From Suillus spraguei (Eukaryota; Basidiomycota; Agaricomycetes; Boletales; Suillaceae): a stretch of DNA of 64,000 nt. The translations under genes and the position numbers were made by a program. The stretch covers positions 434,001-498,000 of the forward strand of contig JABCPU010000001.1 of the NCBI GenBank assembly GCA_016800925.1, in the 5' to 3' direction. Within the stretch, counting starts at the first letter, position 1. Every line of letters starts with the position of its first letter. Below, piece after piece: positions 46,520 through 59,378 of the stretch. The notes under the pieces are model-generated. The model worked only from the letters and a program-made list of their open reading frames with translations. It searched no databases and was not told the DNA's origin.

Positions 46520-49500
46520 ATGGATAAGCTTGAAAGATTTCTCCAGTCCGAGAACAAAAATTCAAGGTAAGAACGTTAACGTAAACCTCACGGTCACTGA
46601 GGTCAGGCGCCCTTTCTCACTGTTGTCTGCGATGAGCAACAACGATTTCTTTACAAGCGTACCATTCTCCGGTCAACATGGAAGGGCACACTCAACAGAC
46701 CAAGAAAATGTCGTTTCATTTGCTCATGCTATCGCAGCACGCTTCGGACCCGCTGATCTTCTCACCGCACGTATCCTCCCCGACGAACAACCACCTTCAC
46801 AGAATATCATTTTACCACCACCAATACTTCCACCCCCCTCAAAACCCGTATCTTCATCATCATTGGCGTCGTCATCGTCATCGTCATCATCTTCCACCTC
46901 CATACCAGTTAACCCCTCCGACCTCGCAGCTTACCTCGCAGACTCTTCCATTCTCATCCTTGATATCCGCCCACATGCCGCCCATACCGCCGCCCGTATT
47001 CACAGGGCCCTCTCCCTTAGCATACCAAGTACTCTCATAAAGCGTCCTCTCTTTGGTCTCTCCAAACTCGTTCAGATGCTCCCTTCCTCATCTGCACGTG
47101 CAAGATTCGCGGCATGGCCAACTGCAAACCGTATATTAGTATATGACGCCGACTCTGCCATCGTTCCCGATACCAGTAATATTGCTGGTTTGCTCAGAAA
47201 ATTCCGCGCAGAAGGTTTCACAGGTGAACTTGCCTGGGTAAAAGGCGGGTTTCAAGCTGTGTGGCGAGATGCACGCTACTGCACCACGACCGACCACCCT
47301 AGTCCGGACGAGGATGATCTAGAAGGCACTGCCTCTGGGGCACTGCGTCCAAAGCATCTTCCCAAAGCCGCTTTTTCGCTTTCAACGACAACAGCTTCAA
47401 ACGCAGCTTCAGGTACACCGGCAGTCGCAAATGCTGCCAACCCTTTTTTCGATACCATCCGCCAGAACTTGGAACTCAGCCATGGAATTACGGAGCGTAT
47501 CCCCCTCCGTCTTCCCAGGCGCGTACGGAGACGCATCAAAGACCTCCCATTTCTTTGGCTTCAAGATATCGCTAGTCGTTCTGCCCTTCGTCCCTATCGC
47601 TCTTCGTTCCCAGGGGAAACGAGTGTAGGGAGCGGCAGCGAGAGCTCCGATGATCCACATGAATCCGATCCAGATTCGAATGACCCTGACGTCGAGGAGG
47701 GCGCTGAAACTCTTGCTATGCAGTTTTACCGCATAGAATTGGCAGAACAAAGGCGTCTGAGAAGCGTCATGGAGCATCATGCGAGGGAAAGCGAGGTCAG
47801 CGCGTATGCTGCTGCTAGTCAAGCCTATACCTTGGGTGAAGGTGGGCAGGATATCATCGGTGCCGGTGCACGTTCAGCAGGCGTAAATACCCTTCCCTCC
47901 ACTCCTGTGCAAGGCGCATTTCCATTTAGTATCACGGCAGGCGTCGAGAAAGGAGCGAAGAACAGGTGGGTTTTTCATCCTCATCATCGTGTTTGTTTCG
48001 GTGTCATCGCGGTTTCTTCATCATTGTATACGTCCTGACATTTGGGCTCCTCATTGCGTCACTGGTGTACACCCGACCAATGCGGAAATCCACGCACGTC
48101 ATCATTTGATGTCTTCAATGATCCGTTTGGTCTCTCTCGTATGGTTCCGCCAAGCTCCTGCTTCTTTTGGGATCTGACGATCTTTGATGGATTGTCTTGA
48201 TGGTGATAGTCGTAGTTATCCGCGCATTTTCTTGTATTTAGAAACTTACCTACGCTAACACGACGTCTTCTCTCTGCATACCTTTTCAAAACCCAAACCC
48301 ACACTCATTCCGTTTCTTCAGATACAACCATATATGGCCCTTCGAGCATGCTCGTGTCCGTCTTCACGATTGTCGTCACCAAGGGTCACATCCAGGGGGT
48401 ACCTCCAAGCGAGACAAGGACGACAAGACGAAAGTTGTTTGCGTCAGTGCGGGTGCTGGGATAACTGGATCCGAATTGAGCATCACATTTACATCTTCGT
48501 CAGAATCCCAATTAGCCTCACCTTCAAATCCTCAGTCACCAAACGTACCAGAAGAGGATCAGAATATGCTTATGAGCGTTGATAGAAATCCGTCGTCGAG
48601 TATGCCACCTCCGTCTTCTGTGCTCATGACACCGTTCTATTCACAATCTGCTTTCCACACACCACTTTCTGTGCCCATGACACCCTTCGGCCCTCTCTCG
48701 TCTGCTTTGACGCGCGGGAACGTGCCCATGACACCCTTCTATCCATTTCCACGCAGTAGTGGTGGCGGAAGCGATGCTTACTTCCCAGCCTTTACCCCTT
48801 CAGAAACTTCGCAGATCCCTCCGATTCCAGAAGGCGCGCAAACGCTATCCCCGCCTCGGCTGGACACATGCGCGCCAAAACGATCGGGAGGTTTCCTGGC
48901 ACCGTCTATTTCGAGTACTCTACCAAGATCGCCTCAGAGTGCAGGACCAAAAGCTGTCTCACCATTGGTCATGCCCTCTTGCACACCCCTTGGGTCCCAG
49001 CGGGAGATGTTCAACTTGAAGTTGCCCCGCGAATCTATTAGCCAAGGACCGATTTCAGCCACGAACACGAGTTTGCCGCAATTCAACATGACGGTGGTCC
49101 CTCCGAAAGATAGACCACGCGACCCGTCACCCGCAGATGATTACGTGAACGCGTCGTATGTGCAGCCTTTGGGCACGCGTAAACGCTACATCGCTACGCA
49201 AGGCCCGTTACCTGCGACATTCGTTGATTTTTGGACGTGAGCTATGTTTGCTATCAACTTTATCTTCGTGAATGCTCATGAAACGTTAGTCTCGTCTGGG
49301 AACAGAATGTTCATGTAATCGTGATGCTCACGCGCGAAATTGAAAATGCGATGGTTAAATGTGGGACGTACTGGGTAGAGTCATCTTATGGACCTCTTCA
49401 ATTACAGCTCCTCGATACCTCCCCGCCCGATCCACCCTCTATTTCCTACAGCACCTCTGCTGACATTGGGTTCTTCATGTCCCCGCGCGAGCGTGAGAAG

Positions 49501-52239
49501 GGCTCGAAACAGCCAAGTATGATCGTGAGGACCTTTGCGCTCAGCCATCGTGGTTACCCAGGCGTTCCACCCAGAAAAGTGACACATCTGCAATATCTGG
49601 ATTGGCCCGACATGAACGTACCTGATGATCCTCGTGGCGTACTAGAGCTGGTGAAGTGCGTCGAGCGCGCTGTCCAAGAAAGCACACCAGGTCCATCCCC
49701 TTCTGGCTCTCACTCACACTCCGGCTCCTGTTGTGGCTCCCCCTCAGCATCCTCGTCCCCAGGGAAGCGAGGAGAGGACTTTTTCTCGTCCCCACCGCTT
49801 GGAGATGCAAGTGCTAGGAGAACGCATGGATGCAAGGGGTGGCGGCATCCTGAACTGGACTCGAAGACAGGCATTGCTGCGTTTGCGCTTGGGTGCTCCC
49901 CGCCTGTGCTATTGCATTGCTCGGCAGGTGTGGGCAGGACGGGCGGATTTATTGCTGTGGATGCCGTATTAGATGCGATCAAGAGGGAGTTGAACCAGAG
50001 GAGGGAAACTAGGGCTCGTGCTTGTGCTCGTGCTTGTGCGCGCATTTCTGCTCGCGCTGATAGACGTAGGAGCGCCAGTGTGGTTGCGGAGAGCGGAAGT
50101 GGAACGGAAAGCGGTGGGATGGATGCGGATGCGGATGCCAACTTAGTGAGAAAGGAAAAGCCAAAGGAGAAGATTGTTGGAACTATCCCTATCGTCATGG
50201 GCGACCGTAAGAAGGCTCGCCGTCATCATCCATACAGAGGTACAGCCAAAGATGGTGAGACGAGCTCTTCGGAGTCGCTTGTTGTGCATGTGCCCTTTGC
50301 AGAAGAAACGGCAGGTCTGGATACGAAATGGCACGCAAGCTCGTCGACGAGGGAGTGGGCTGAGCAGGTGCTAGACCAGACGCACTCTGGCGAGGAAGAA
50401 CAGGAGACAGAATTGCCTCCACCTTTTCCCCTCTCGATGTCTTTGAGTTTGCCTACCCCTAGTCGCGAAGGCTCGCCCGGGGGCACGTCGAACAGTAGTG
50501 GACCATCTGCACTGAACTCTGCTGACGATTCCGTGGGGTGTAATAGTGGCAGTAGCATTGGTGTAGACGTCGAGGTAGGGAGCAGGCGGTCTGGCTCTAG
50601 CTCTGGAAGGAGTGGTAGCAGCGTCTCTGGAAGTGGCAGCGGTGGGGCCTTCCCACCCTCCTCCTCCGTCTCCGTCTCTCACTTCGGTTCTCAATCCAAC
50701 TCAGGTCCTGTCTCGATCTCTGCCTCCAACTCAGGTTCTGGGACAAACACATCCAACTCTGGCTTCTGGGGTAGCATTGGCGCAGATTCAGGGTTAGTGG
50801 GCCTCATGCGCGCTCGTCTGAGAGACAGCTCAGTGACCTCGCTTTCGGGTTCCGATTTTTCGAGCGAAAAACCTTCAATGCCACTGCCCCAGCCATCAGC
50901 GGTGTATATTGGTACCGAAGAGAAAGATGCCATGGACGTTGATAGGCCTCCGCGTTCTTTATCTGCACCGCTGCAGCCAGCCAAGAGTGGGGTCGTTGTT
51001 TCGAACGAGACCAACGCCTCACATGCCAACAATTCCAATTTACGTTCCAGGGTACAGCAGATCATCGGTTCGTCTCCTATGGCTAGTTTCTCCACGCCCG
51101 CACTTCCCACGACGACTGGGACCGGTCGGGATCCATTTTTCGAGGGTCAGGACCCTGTTTTGTGCACAAGCTCAACCCCTAGCTTAGACGAACTGTTGAG
51201 TCCTCCGAAAAGTTTTGAAAGTGGGGGGAACGCTGATGTGGAAGCTGCTAGTAGGAAGAGCACCCTTTTGTCGTCAGATGAGTCGGAGGACGTGGTGTCG
51301 TCGGGGAAGGCGAAGAGCAAGTTGAAGGCGGTTGAAACGACCCCTGCGATTAGTGCTGCGCCAAGCCAGGGAACGATGATCAAGCTCATCAGTAAGCCTA
51401 AGCAACATAAGTCCATCAACAAGACCAAGCCTTCTGCAGTACAAGTCGCTGTTGCGCCATCGTCAATGCCACCCGGGCCTCAGTCCGTTGAGAAGAAGCC
51501 TGTTACTGAACAGGTATCATCTGAGCTGGACCAACGTACGACGAGTCACTCCGTGATTGATTATAAGCTTCCACGACAGCTGCATCAAGACCTGTCACCC
51601 GCACCATTAATGTGCCAGGCCAACCCCATCTGGACGGTTGTGCAAGACATGCGCGAGCAAAGGATGAGTCTTTGCCAGAGCTTGCGGCAGTATGTATTCG
51701 TGCACGCGGCGGTCATCGAGGGTGCCCTTTTGATGGTGGACGAGGAGAGAGAGTTGTGGGGAGAATGTACTGGAAGCGAGGGGAGTCCAGAATCGGCGAG
51801 AGTGTCGAATAGGGAAGGGGAAGGTGATAACGATATCTGCAAGACGGCCTCCAAGAGCTCCGATATCATGGAGATCGGACACAATCAAGGTTCTCGGGAT
51901 CGGACACGCTCGTTCCCTGTGGTGGGTGTGCAGAGCTCAACCAGCAGCAGTCAGATGCATCACATGTACTCGCCGCCGTCGAAGTGGAAACGTGGCCCCA
52001 GTCCCACCGAACTACTCAGGGAAGATAAATCCGGTATCATATCCTTCGCGAAGCGCCCCAGTACCAAACGCAGGACACTTAGCGACGACAAAGTACTTAC
52101 CGCTTTTGAGTTAGCTGCTGGTGGTCCACAAGTTGTGCCAGGTGGATCCTCGAAAGTTGAAAGTGAGAATACGATTCGTCTGGATATGGGACCTATGACA
52201 CCGGAATGGAATGGATCATCTGCCACTGCGAAGCAATGA
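46520..52239 (+). CDS. Rhodanese-like plus protein tyrosine phosphatase, very large
   Basis: Exons 46607-47965, 48322-49236 and 49290-52239 close in phase. A short first exon 46520-46566 (MDKLERFLQSENKNS) also fits; otherwise translation starts at ATG 46632 (1732 aa). A rhodanese/Cdc25-like module comes first (DLAAYLADSSILILDIRPHA, ANRILVYDADS, FVKGGF-like WVKGGFQAVW) without a catalytic cysteine. The PTP domain follows: NRYNHIWPFEHARVRL, DDYVNASYV, IATQGPLPATFVDFW, the WPD loop YLDWPDMNVPDD, the P-loop LLHCSAGVGRTGGF (Cys about 960) and, far downstream, IWTVVQDMREQRMSLCQSLR. Inactive rhodanese plus PTP is the plan of fungal MAP-kinase tyrosine phosphatases (Ptp2/Ptp3, Pyp1/Pyp2). Long Ser/Gly-rich insertions, mainly about 550 residues between P-loop and Q-loop, inflate it. 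Three MTPF motifs (about 48626-48730) are possible kinase sites. Confidence 0.88.
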
Positions 52240-54345
52240 TCGAGAAACTTTCGACCACGAGAAGTAAGTCCGCATATTGGTTTACCCGCACTCTGTTCAT
52301 GAACAGATTCTTTAGCTTCATGATTTGATGCGGTCCATCTGTCTGCTGCCGCTACCTACATAGCTAGCAGGCTAAATCTCTATGATGCGGAAAGGATTCG
52401 AATGAGGAAAATATCGCTCACAGCAACGCTACCTACCATGTGATCCCTCATGCAGACGTCCTGTCCCTGTTTCTTTTTTCTTTTTTCAGTTATAAATTAA
52501 TGTGACCCTCATTTCTATCACATAGATGTACATCACTCACCGTCGTGCACCACTAATATGCATCTAAATATTCACCTCTTGTATCCATGCCCCAGTGTCC
52601 ATGTAATTTGTTGTGTTTAGACTTACTAGTTTGTGTGGAAGTGCTGATAAACCCTCACTTGAGCTTATATACTGACATGACAAGCGAGCTCCACTTTTTG
52701 TTCCGCGACACCTGCCTTGTTTGTGGAGCAGGGTGGAGCTTACGATTTAATAGCATTGCAAGTGTGTCTTCAAAAACAAGGGTCTACACCTGAATTTAGA
52801 CCGTCGTGGGTATTGAGCAGTATTACGACTGCTAGAACTACTCAAGGGCACTGACGGCCATCAGCGAGCTTTGACCTAGAAGGAAATCATACCGATCCCC
52901 CTCCCTAAGAATTTTAATTGCGGTTATTAGATTATCATATGCGTGGTGAGAGCGCGCCAATTTTGATATACTTAGTATAAGCACCTGAACATATTATTGT
53001 CACAGCATCCCCGTAAATGAGAAATCATATCTTCTTAGGACATACAAATGCAGGTGAAGGAACCACCAAAGAAACGGGGTGCAGAGCGCACAAACAAGCA
53101 AGCACTCGAGTAATACAGCCGAATTCAAAAAAAACTGGCCTATCAGACGTTCCAAATTTACTGGGAAAAAACCCGACCTCCTGGCTCGTACTCCTGACAA
53201 GGGATGATGAGATCCCAAGTAATACGGATAAATTCGGAGGCGAGATAACAGAACTTGGCGGACGCAGTTGTATGTGGCATAGCCCAGGTTTACCGATTCA
53301 AATTTCAAGACTCCAAGGGACCCTTGGACGCCCAGACACTCATACTATAGGTTGGTGAAAAACCCGCTGACCTGACCACGGTACAATTACGGTACGTTTT
53401 TTTTACAGAGGTTGGCCTGCCCGACATATTGATATCATGCCGCAATAATACGTCACGGATCTAATCCGCTTTCTCGCAATTGTCTTCAAAAGCGCAAGGA
53501 AGGGGGGAAGCGTTTGGTCTGGGTTCAAAAGAGTGTCGAATGGCAACAAGTGAGTCACTGTAGTCAGAATTTTGATCTCAGAAGCTTTATAAAATGGACT
53601 TTTGGATCTAGTGCACTATTTAATAGCACTGATGATTCAGCTTGCAGAAGTGCATATTGGAACGTTGCGTGGCATTCCCTGAAGGGATCCACTATGTCGA
53701 AGGAATTCAGGTTCACGAGCTGGATCACCTGCTGTTTGCATAATGGTAACGAACCTACAAGGTATCAATGGCCACCGTCACCATCATCTATCTGTCACTT
53801 GTCATCCTCTCACCACCCGGTTGAAATGAGCCATGCAGCTGCCGAGCCAGTGATGACAACCTCTTTCGGGTTCGTGGTGGTATTAACCTTGTCGACAGGA
53901 CAAGAGAGGTTATTATCAATTTACTTTGCATTACGATAGTGTTCAGTGTCAACGATAATGACAGAAGGGAAAGGTATTGGAGGGGGAGAAGGTACCAGAA
54001 GGAGGGGCATTTGGAGCTTGAGACAATCAATCACCAAGAGCAGTACGAGCACTTACCTTTGTTTCGGACCGCATGTCGGGCCCATCGAGAACGGCTTCGA
54101 GTGGGTTCCCATCCGAATCGATAATTCAACACTGAATGAAGACAAAAATCATGGGGTGAATATATGTATGTCTCCCAAGTGCCGATATAGTACCAGATCC
54201 TACCATACGTCGTAACTGGAAATCATTTGATATATTTCGACAGGACATTGTAAAAGCTCCCACCAGTGTTATCCGAGGTCTTGGTATGAGGGCATTAAGA
54301 GATGGAATTTAAAGTATGAGTCTGACTAATGCATGAAAATTCCCG
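52240..54345. other. Intergenic between convergent genes, no gene seen
   Basis: Two kb between the stops of the phosphatase and the copper-fist gene. ORFs at 53017-53358, 53514-53939 and 53946-54215 show no domain signal. I see no RNA gene or transposon termini. Confidence 0.45.
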
Positions 54346-55763
54346 TTAGTTAACAAGCTCTGACTGGTTGTGAACATGCTGGCCATTAGCACAACCATCA
54401 CAAGATTGTCCGCACCCGCAGCCGTCGGATGGACAACTACACCGCCCCCCACAGCACTCAAGCTTCGGCACGGTCACTAGTCCGAACGCCGCACCTCGCA
54501 CATCGTATTCTTTAACTGACTTTGTAAAAAAGTCAACAGGATACAGTGTAACGTCTGTTGAATCGAACTCAACTCCGACTTTACGATTCACTGGAGGAAT
54601 AGGTAGAGACGCAGCCCGCGCGAAAAATTGGTCGATCATGCTATTTCCGCTAGCACCTTGCGCTAGAGTTGGAAGCTCAATGCCTGCTGAGTGGTCGACG
54701 CAGTGGCCACACCCTTCAGCACAATCTTTGTGCTCCTTTAAAACATGAACAGGCCCACGATGCTTCACGCAGCCTGGACAAGCACACTGAAGTCCGCAAG
54801 TGCACCCAGACCCGGCGATCGAGTTGAGAGCGCTGAATGGAGGGATTGTGGGGAACTCTGGTATTGTCATCGAAGACGAAAGTGGCGTTGACACGAGAGT
54901 GTCAATGTGAACGGGGGGAAGATCCAACCGGACTGAGGGAGCGATTGCTGTTTGGGCGCCTTTGGTACAGCACGACTTCAAAGGTACAGAAGATTTCTCG
55001 GAGTGTTGGGTCATTGAACACGATACGATGTCCTCACGGATTAGTGCAGCTGCTTGGGCGAGCATGGCTAGACCGTTTGGAGATGCTTTAGTTACAGGTG
55101 CTGGGGAACTCCTAGGGGGAATAGATCGGCAATTCCCCGGGCACTGCCAGATATCCTTACAATGGCAAGGGTTCAGCAGTGAATCAACTAGAGCCCTGTA
55201 AGTCACCGCGTGCGAGTAAGTTTGTGAATATTTATACCTGTTTGTCTTACATTCGCAGGGTGCGAGGAAGACGAACTTGGCAAGGCATCTGATATTCCAT
55301 TCGGTAGTGTAGGTACCGCCGGCATGAAGCGTTTCGCTGCAAGACTCTGGTTTAGAAATGATGGCAGTACTTAGTACATTGATACATGGGACATACGTTT
55401 CCTGTCTGGGCGAGGTGCTGGTATAGGAATTTTTGCGACTACCTCCCTAGGGCTACAGACACACTTGGAGTGGACTCGCTTTGAATTTCGCAGTTCGCGG
55501 CACGATTTACACTGTGATACCGGGCGGCCTTTCTTCTTTACTTCGAACAGAGGTCGTTCAGAGTGATGACAGGAAGAGGATCGATGTCCTTTGATGCAGG
55601 ATTCGCTACGATGTGAAGGTCAAGACCAGCAAAAAGGTACCGACTAGAGAGATGTGGGAGCGTACCAGGCAAACTTCTTGTCATTGATATGGACCTACAT
55701 TACACAGAGGACAGTGTAAGTCGGTCGAAAGACTTTCGAAGATCATGATAGAATATTCACCAT
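54346..55763 (-). CDS. Copper-fist transcription factor (Cuf1/Mac1/Ace1 family)
   Basis: The first exon is only ATG (55763-55761). Exons 55694-55666 and from 55604 leftward give VHINDKKFACESCIKGHRSS then SCHH, with the KKGRP motif and CKSCRELRNSKRVHSKCVC. This is a complete copper-fist DNA-binding domain. The C-terminal exon (54346-about 55200) contains NPCHCKDIWQC, a REP-type cysteine cluster CTCGLQCACPGCVKH, and a second cluster CGGRCSCPSDGCGCGQSC. Such clusters bind Cu(I) and set activity by copper level, so the protein likely controls copper uptake or detoxification genes. The joint between the fist and the C-terminal exon (about 55200-55400) could not be fixed: the best-looking middle exon (RFMPAVPTLPNGISDALP) leaves a phase mismatch, so a frame break or a missed intron is present there. 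Confidence 0.85.
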
Positions 55764-57289
55764 AGTAATCTTTGGACGACCCTTCCATGCAGCTGAGAGT
55801 GGACGCCGTCACTTGGTGGAGGAGGATATATGCCACCGATAAAGTTGAAGGACCATCACGGTCAAACTATTACGTAACTTTCCGGGTACCTTGAGAACTC
55901 TTCGCACGGGATTTTATTGGTAATTGAACTCTAGGCTGAATTTTATAATACCGGTTTTTGCTTGATGGCGCCTGACTGGTTCACTTCATCCAACCAAATG
56001 TATCAACATGGCATTCAAGAGAAAAAAAGTAGAGATATTCATTTTTTTCAAAATAGCGAAAGAGTGAGTTTCGAATGAGTAATCTGTGTGGTGGGCATCG
56101 GCAAGAAAACTCTTCAGCTATCAGACTCGGAGTATGAATTTGCACACCTGTGTCATACCACGTCGAGACAGTACGGCGTTCAGACATGTTCCACCAATGA
56201 GGGCCTCATAGTCAATGGTTATTCGTATCAATTCATTCACTGACTACTATCAGGACTCCCACCAGGTCGTCTTCAATGATTTCGTGCCCAACCACTAGCA
56301 CTAGCTCGATCAAACTTGACAAAAGCGGGCTTACTTTGGCATCCGTGTGGACCGTGTCACTGCTCCAGGGGCATCATTCGCGGCAGTGGGCGATAACCAC
56401 GCAATTCTCCAGCGACTTAAACCTACCTTGCATCATCTGCCACACCTATTGTGGACCCCGAAACAGTTTCCATGGATCCAAGGGGACTCACGGTTGTTCG
56501 CTCAATCCACCTTGCTGTAGTGTTGTTGACAATACTGCGCCATTTTGGCAATTGCTCAGGCCTCAGCTGGCAAAACTTGGCACTAAGATAGACCTCACAC
56601 GCCGGTTTATCACGTGATTTGAGGAAGAATACATGATTTTGGCTCGTTGCTCTGTTTCAAATGAGAATTAGCTAAATCCGTTACAGGATCTTATGTATGT
56701 GTACTATAATATCAAAATGATCTACTCAGAATTTTTATTTTCGGCCAACTGAAGGAGTAGGCATTTTTGTAGCAAATTCACTGTTGTTACTCGCTGTCAT
56801 ATTGGTGCTCACTTAGGGCATTTTGACAATATAATGCCTGCTCGTCTCTCAGTTTCCTGCATGAAAATTATGTGCACAGCTTTCTATAGACCATTGGAAC
56901 AGATTTTGCTCGCGTTTTGTGTATTGTACAATGACTTTATATGCAATCTTGACGTTAGGTCACGTGATGAAGTGGTGACTCAGAGGTCTATACCAGTCCA
57001 GGGGGCGACTTGGACAAGCTCGTCAGAGTTCCTTCTGTTGGATTATCAGGGGTCGAGGTACGAGCTCGACACTTATCGGGAATCTTCGGGATCAATGGCG
57101 CATCAATGGCGCAATATTACCGGGCGTCGGCAGCATGGTTTTAGCGTTGACTGGCATATATAAGGAGGTATTTTTCTGTAGGAGTACACTATGCGTTTGT
57201 CACAGCAACAATATTACTATTTTTTTTAACCATTTGTTCAAGTTGAACTATATCACCATCCTCAGGCTGCACTTCGGTCTCGTCTCAAA
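55764..57289. other. Intergenic, no gene seen
   Basis: Contains the copper-fist promoter and unsupported ORFs (for example 56276-56617). No metal-response element was recognised with confidence. Confidence 0.4.
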
Positions 57290-57619
57290 ATGTTTACCGA
57301 AAAACATCCAGGTGGCCGCCCACCAGCCAAAATCCTAACCGATAACTTCAAGGAACTCGAACGAGTTGATAATAAGTCCCGTCGAAAATTCTGGAAATGT
57401 GACTATTGTACTCCAACCAGTGGCAGTGGTCAACGCATTGAAGGCCAAGATAACCGCTGTCTCTTATATCTCACGAACCCCAAAAAGTGCCCGGATGCTC
57501 CACCATCTGTCCGCAATGAAGCTCGCAAGGCCTTATTGCAGAAAGGTACACACCTTGCAAGTCATGCGAGGCGAGCCCTTCACCACCAGACCATCAACAG
57601 AATTCTCTCCCTCAAATAG
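57290..57619 (+). pseudogene. BED zinc-finger fragment, probably from a hAT transposase
   Basis: The ORF starts MFTEKHPGGRPPAKI and continues KFWKCDYC, then RIEGQDNRCLLYLTNPKKCP and VRNEARKALLQKG. A CxxC pair, a conserved basic lead and the LTNPKKCP segment are typical of BED-type fingers at the N-terminus of hAT-family transposases in mushrooms. After about 57545 the sequence loses coherence and no transposase core or terminal inverted repeats are visible. It is most simply a truncated transposon copy. A short domesticated BED protein (109 aa) is a possible alternative. Confidence 0.55.
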
Positions 57620-59378
57620 GATCTTGGGCATATCCTTCAAACCATGCACCAGCATATTAACCGCATTTTCCTTTAACGCAACCTCAAATTCTTTGTCCAT
57701 AGCGCCTTCCTTCCGAGTATATATAATTCTCGAGATTGGTTCTTGTCGCCCTCGGTCATAGATGATGTGCCGAATGAAAGGGCTGGATATGCGGCCTCAA
57801 TGTCATCTCTGACTCTGACGATGTGAATTTGGTTCTTTGCGGGTTTGGATGCCTGGAAGCTAGTATGAATGATGTTCTTGAACTCGAGACCAGGGTGCGT
57901 GCAACGGCGTTAGCTAGTACGAGAAAACCGTATCATGGAATGTCAAATGATGGAAGAGATTGTCGTAAAGGGTTGGGTAGGTTAAGGGTGAGCATACCCA
58001 GGAGAGGCACAATAGATAAAGAGCCAGAAGCGAGTCCATCGTGCAGGGTATTTTATCGTTAGTGCTTAAAGTTGCATTAGCGACGACAGGAGATGCGGTA
58101 TTACAATGATTAGGCTTGAGCTTGAGCCATGTCGCTAGATTACTGTGTGAAGGAACATAAACGTTTCTCCTTAGCATATGGGACATCAAATGCTACTGAA
58201 TGACACTCGTGTGTAGCTTGATTCTGCACCGCTTAGCTTGATAAAGAGATGATTTTGAACTCGATGGAAAGGGTTGCCTGGTCGGGATGGCGTATTGTGT
58301 GCACCGGGGTCTATGCGCAGAATAAAAATAAGAAGGGTGCTTTTGCTCGACGCTAGAGACATGAAAATAAATACTGGATGAGACATAATCAACGACGCCG
58401 CATCGAGGGTACTAAAAGGAGACCTCGAGACGTTACGTCAGGTAGCCTAATCAGTCTGATGCATAAGTTTAAATGCAACGGGAACTATTGATGAAAGTTG
58501 ATGAAAGATTCACGTACAATCAAAACAGCACTGGTCCAAAAGCAAATCGTCAAACATCCAATCCATGTGTATGTATCACTAATAGCTTTCCATCTGCGAA
58601 AAGGATACGCAGTTCGCATGGAGGTCAACGTCCGAGCGGAAGCAAAGTGTACCTCCGCAATTCCGCGAAGCATATGGCGCATTCTCACGCGGAAGATCAA
58701 TCAAGGTTTAGCGTGACCCAAATTGTGATCTAATTGCAAGCAGCGAGGGAAATAAACGTCTATTCATATTATTATTCACAGCGCGCACACCCCGTCGTCG
58801 ACGAGAACACTACTCTTCTACAGGAACTATGACGCACGTTCGAGGTGGTCTTTCGATTGCGCTGCTTTGTAGCATTTGTCCCTTTCACGTGAGTGGAAAA
58901 CTCGAAATTGGGCACAAACACGCTGTCAAATCGGGCATGAGCCTGTTAGAATGCGAGTCTGACCGAGGAGAGGTGGAGGAAGAACGTGCAAGGAGACCAC
59001 ATGATAACTCGGAGTCTCGGACTGCAGAAATGCGTGAGCGTTTACTAGTAGGTGCCAATGGCCTCTAATTGATTTTTTGACTCAGTCTTATGATCAATCA
59101 TAATTCGGCATAGTGTCACCAACAACGACAGGATTAAACGAATAGTCAAACTTCCATTGGGGTATGGTCGCAACCATGAAACCAGTGACAATGATATTTG
59201 TCTGGGACCTGCAGCTTCGACTCAGAGTTGGACCCGGAAGACCGGCCCGGAAAAGCAACCGCACAAGAACCCCCATGCATGATCACTATGGATTTTGAGA
59301 GCCTATAAGTATCCTGGTGCGGATGAAATGTTGAACTTGCCCTCCAGTGCCTTCATCTTGACGTGACAAGTTCTAAGC
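57620..59378. other. Intergenic, no gene seen
   Basis: 1.75 kb without a supported gene. ORFs at 58473-58733 and 58829-59068 look like chance. The last 300 bp are the promoter region of the acid phosphatase gene. Confidence 0.45.

Noticed and set aside
50371..51110. Minus-strand ORFs inside the phosphatase gene
   Set aside because: They mirror the Ser/Gly-rich insertion on the plus strand and lack domains of their own.
53017..54215. Three ORFs of about 90-140 codons in the 52-54 kb gap
   Set aside because: No recognisable motif or splicing pattern. A decayed transposon was considered, but no terminal repeats or transposase motifs were seen.
56276..56617. Plus-strand ORF of 113 codons
   Set aside because: No domain signal. 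Cysteines are scattered without a finger-like spacing.
58829..59068. Small charged ORF before the acid phosphatase gene
   Set aside because: No family resemblance, and no splice partners or signal peptide that would make it a credible gene.
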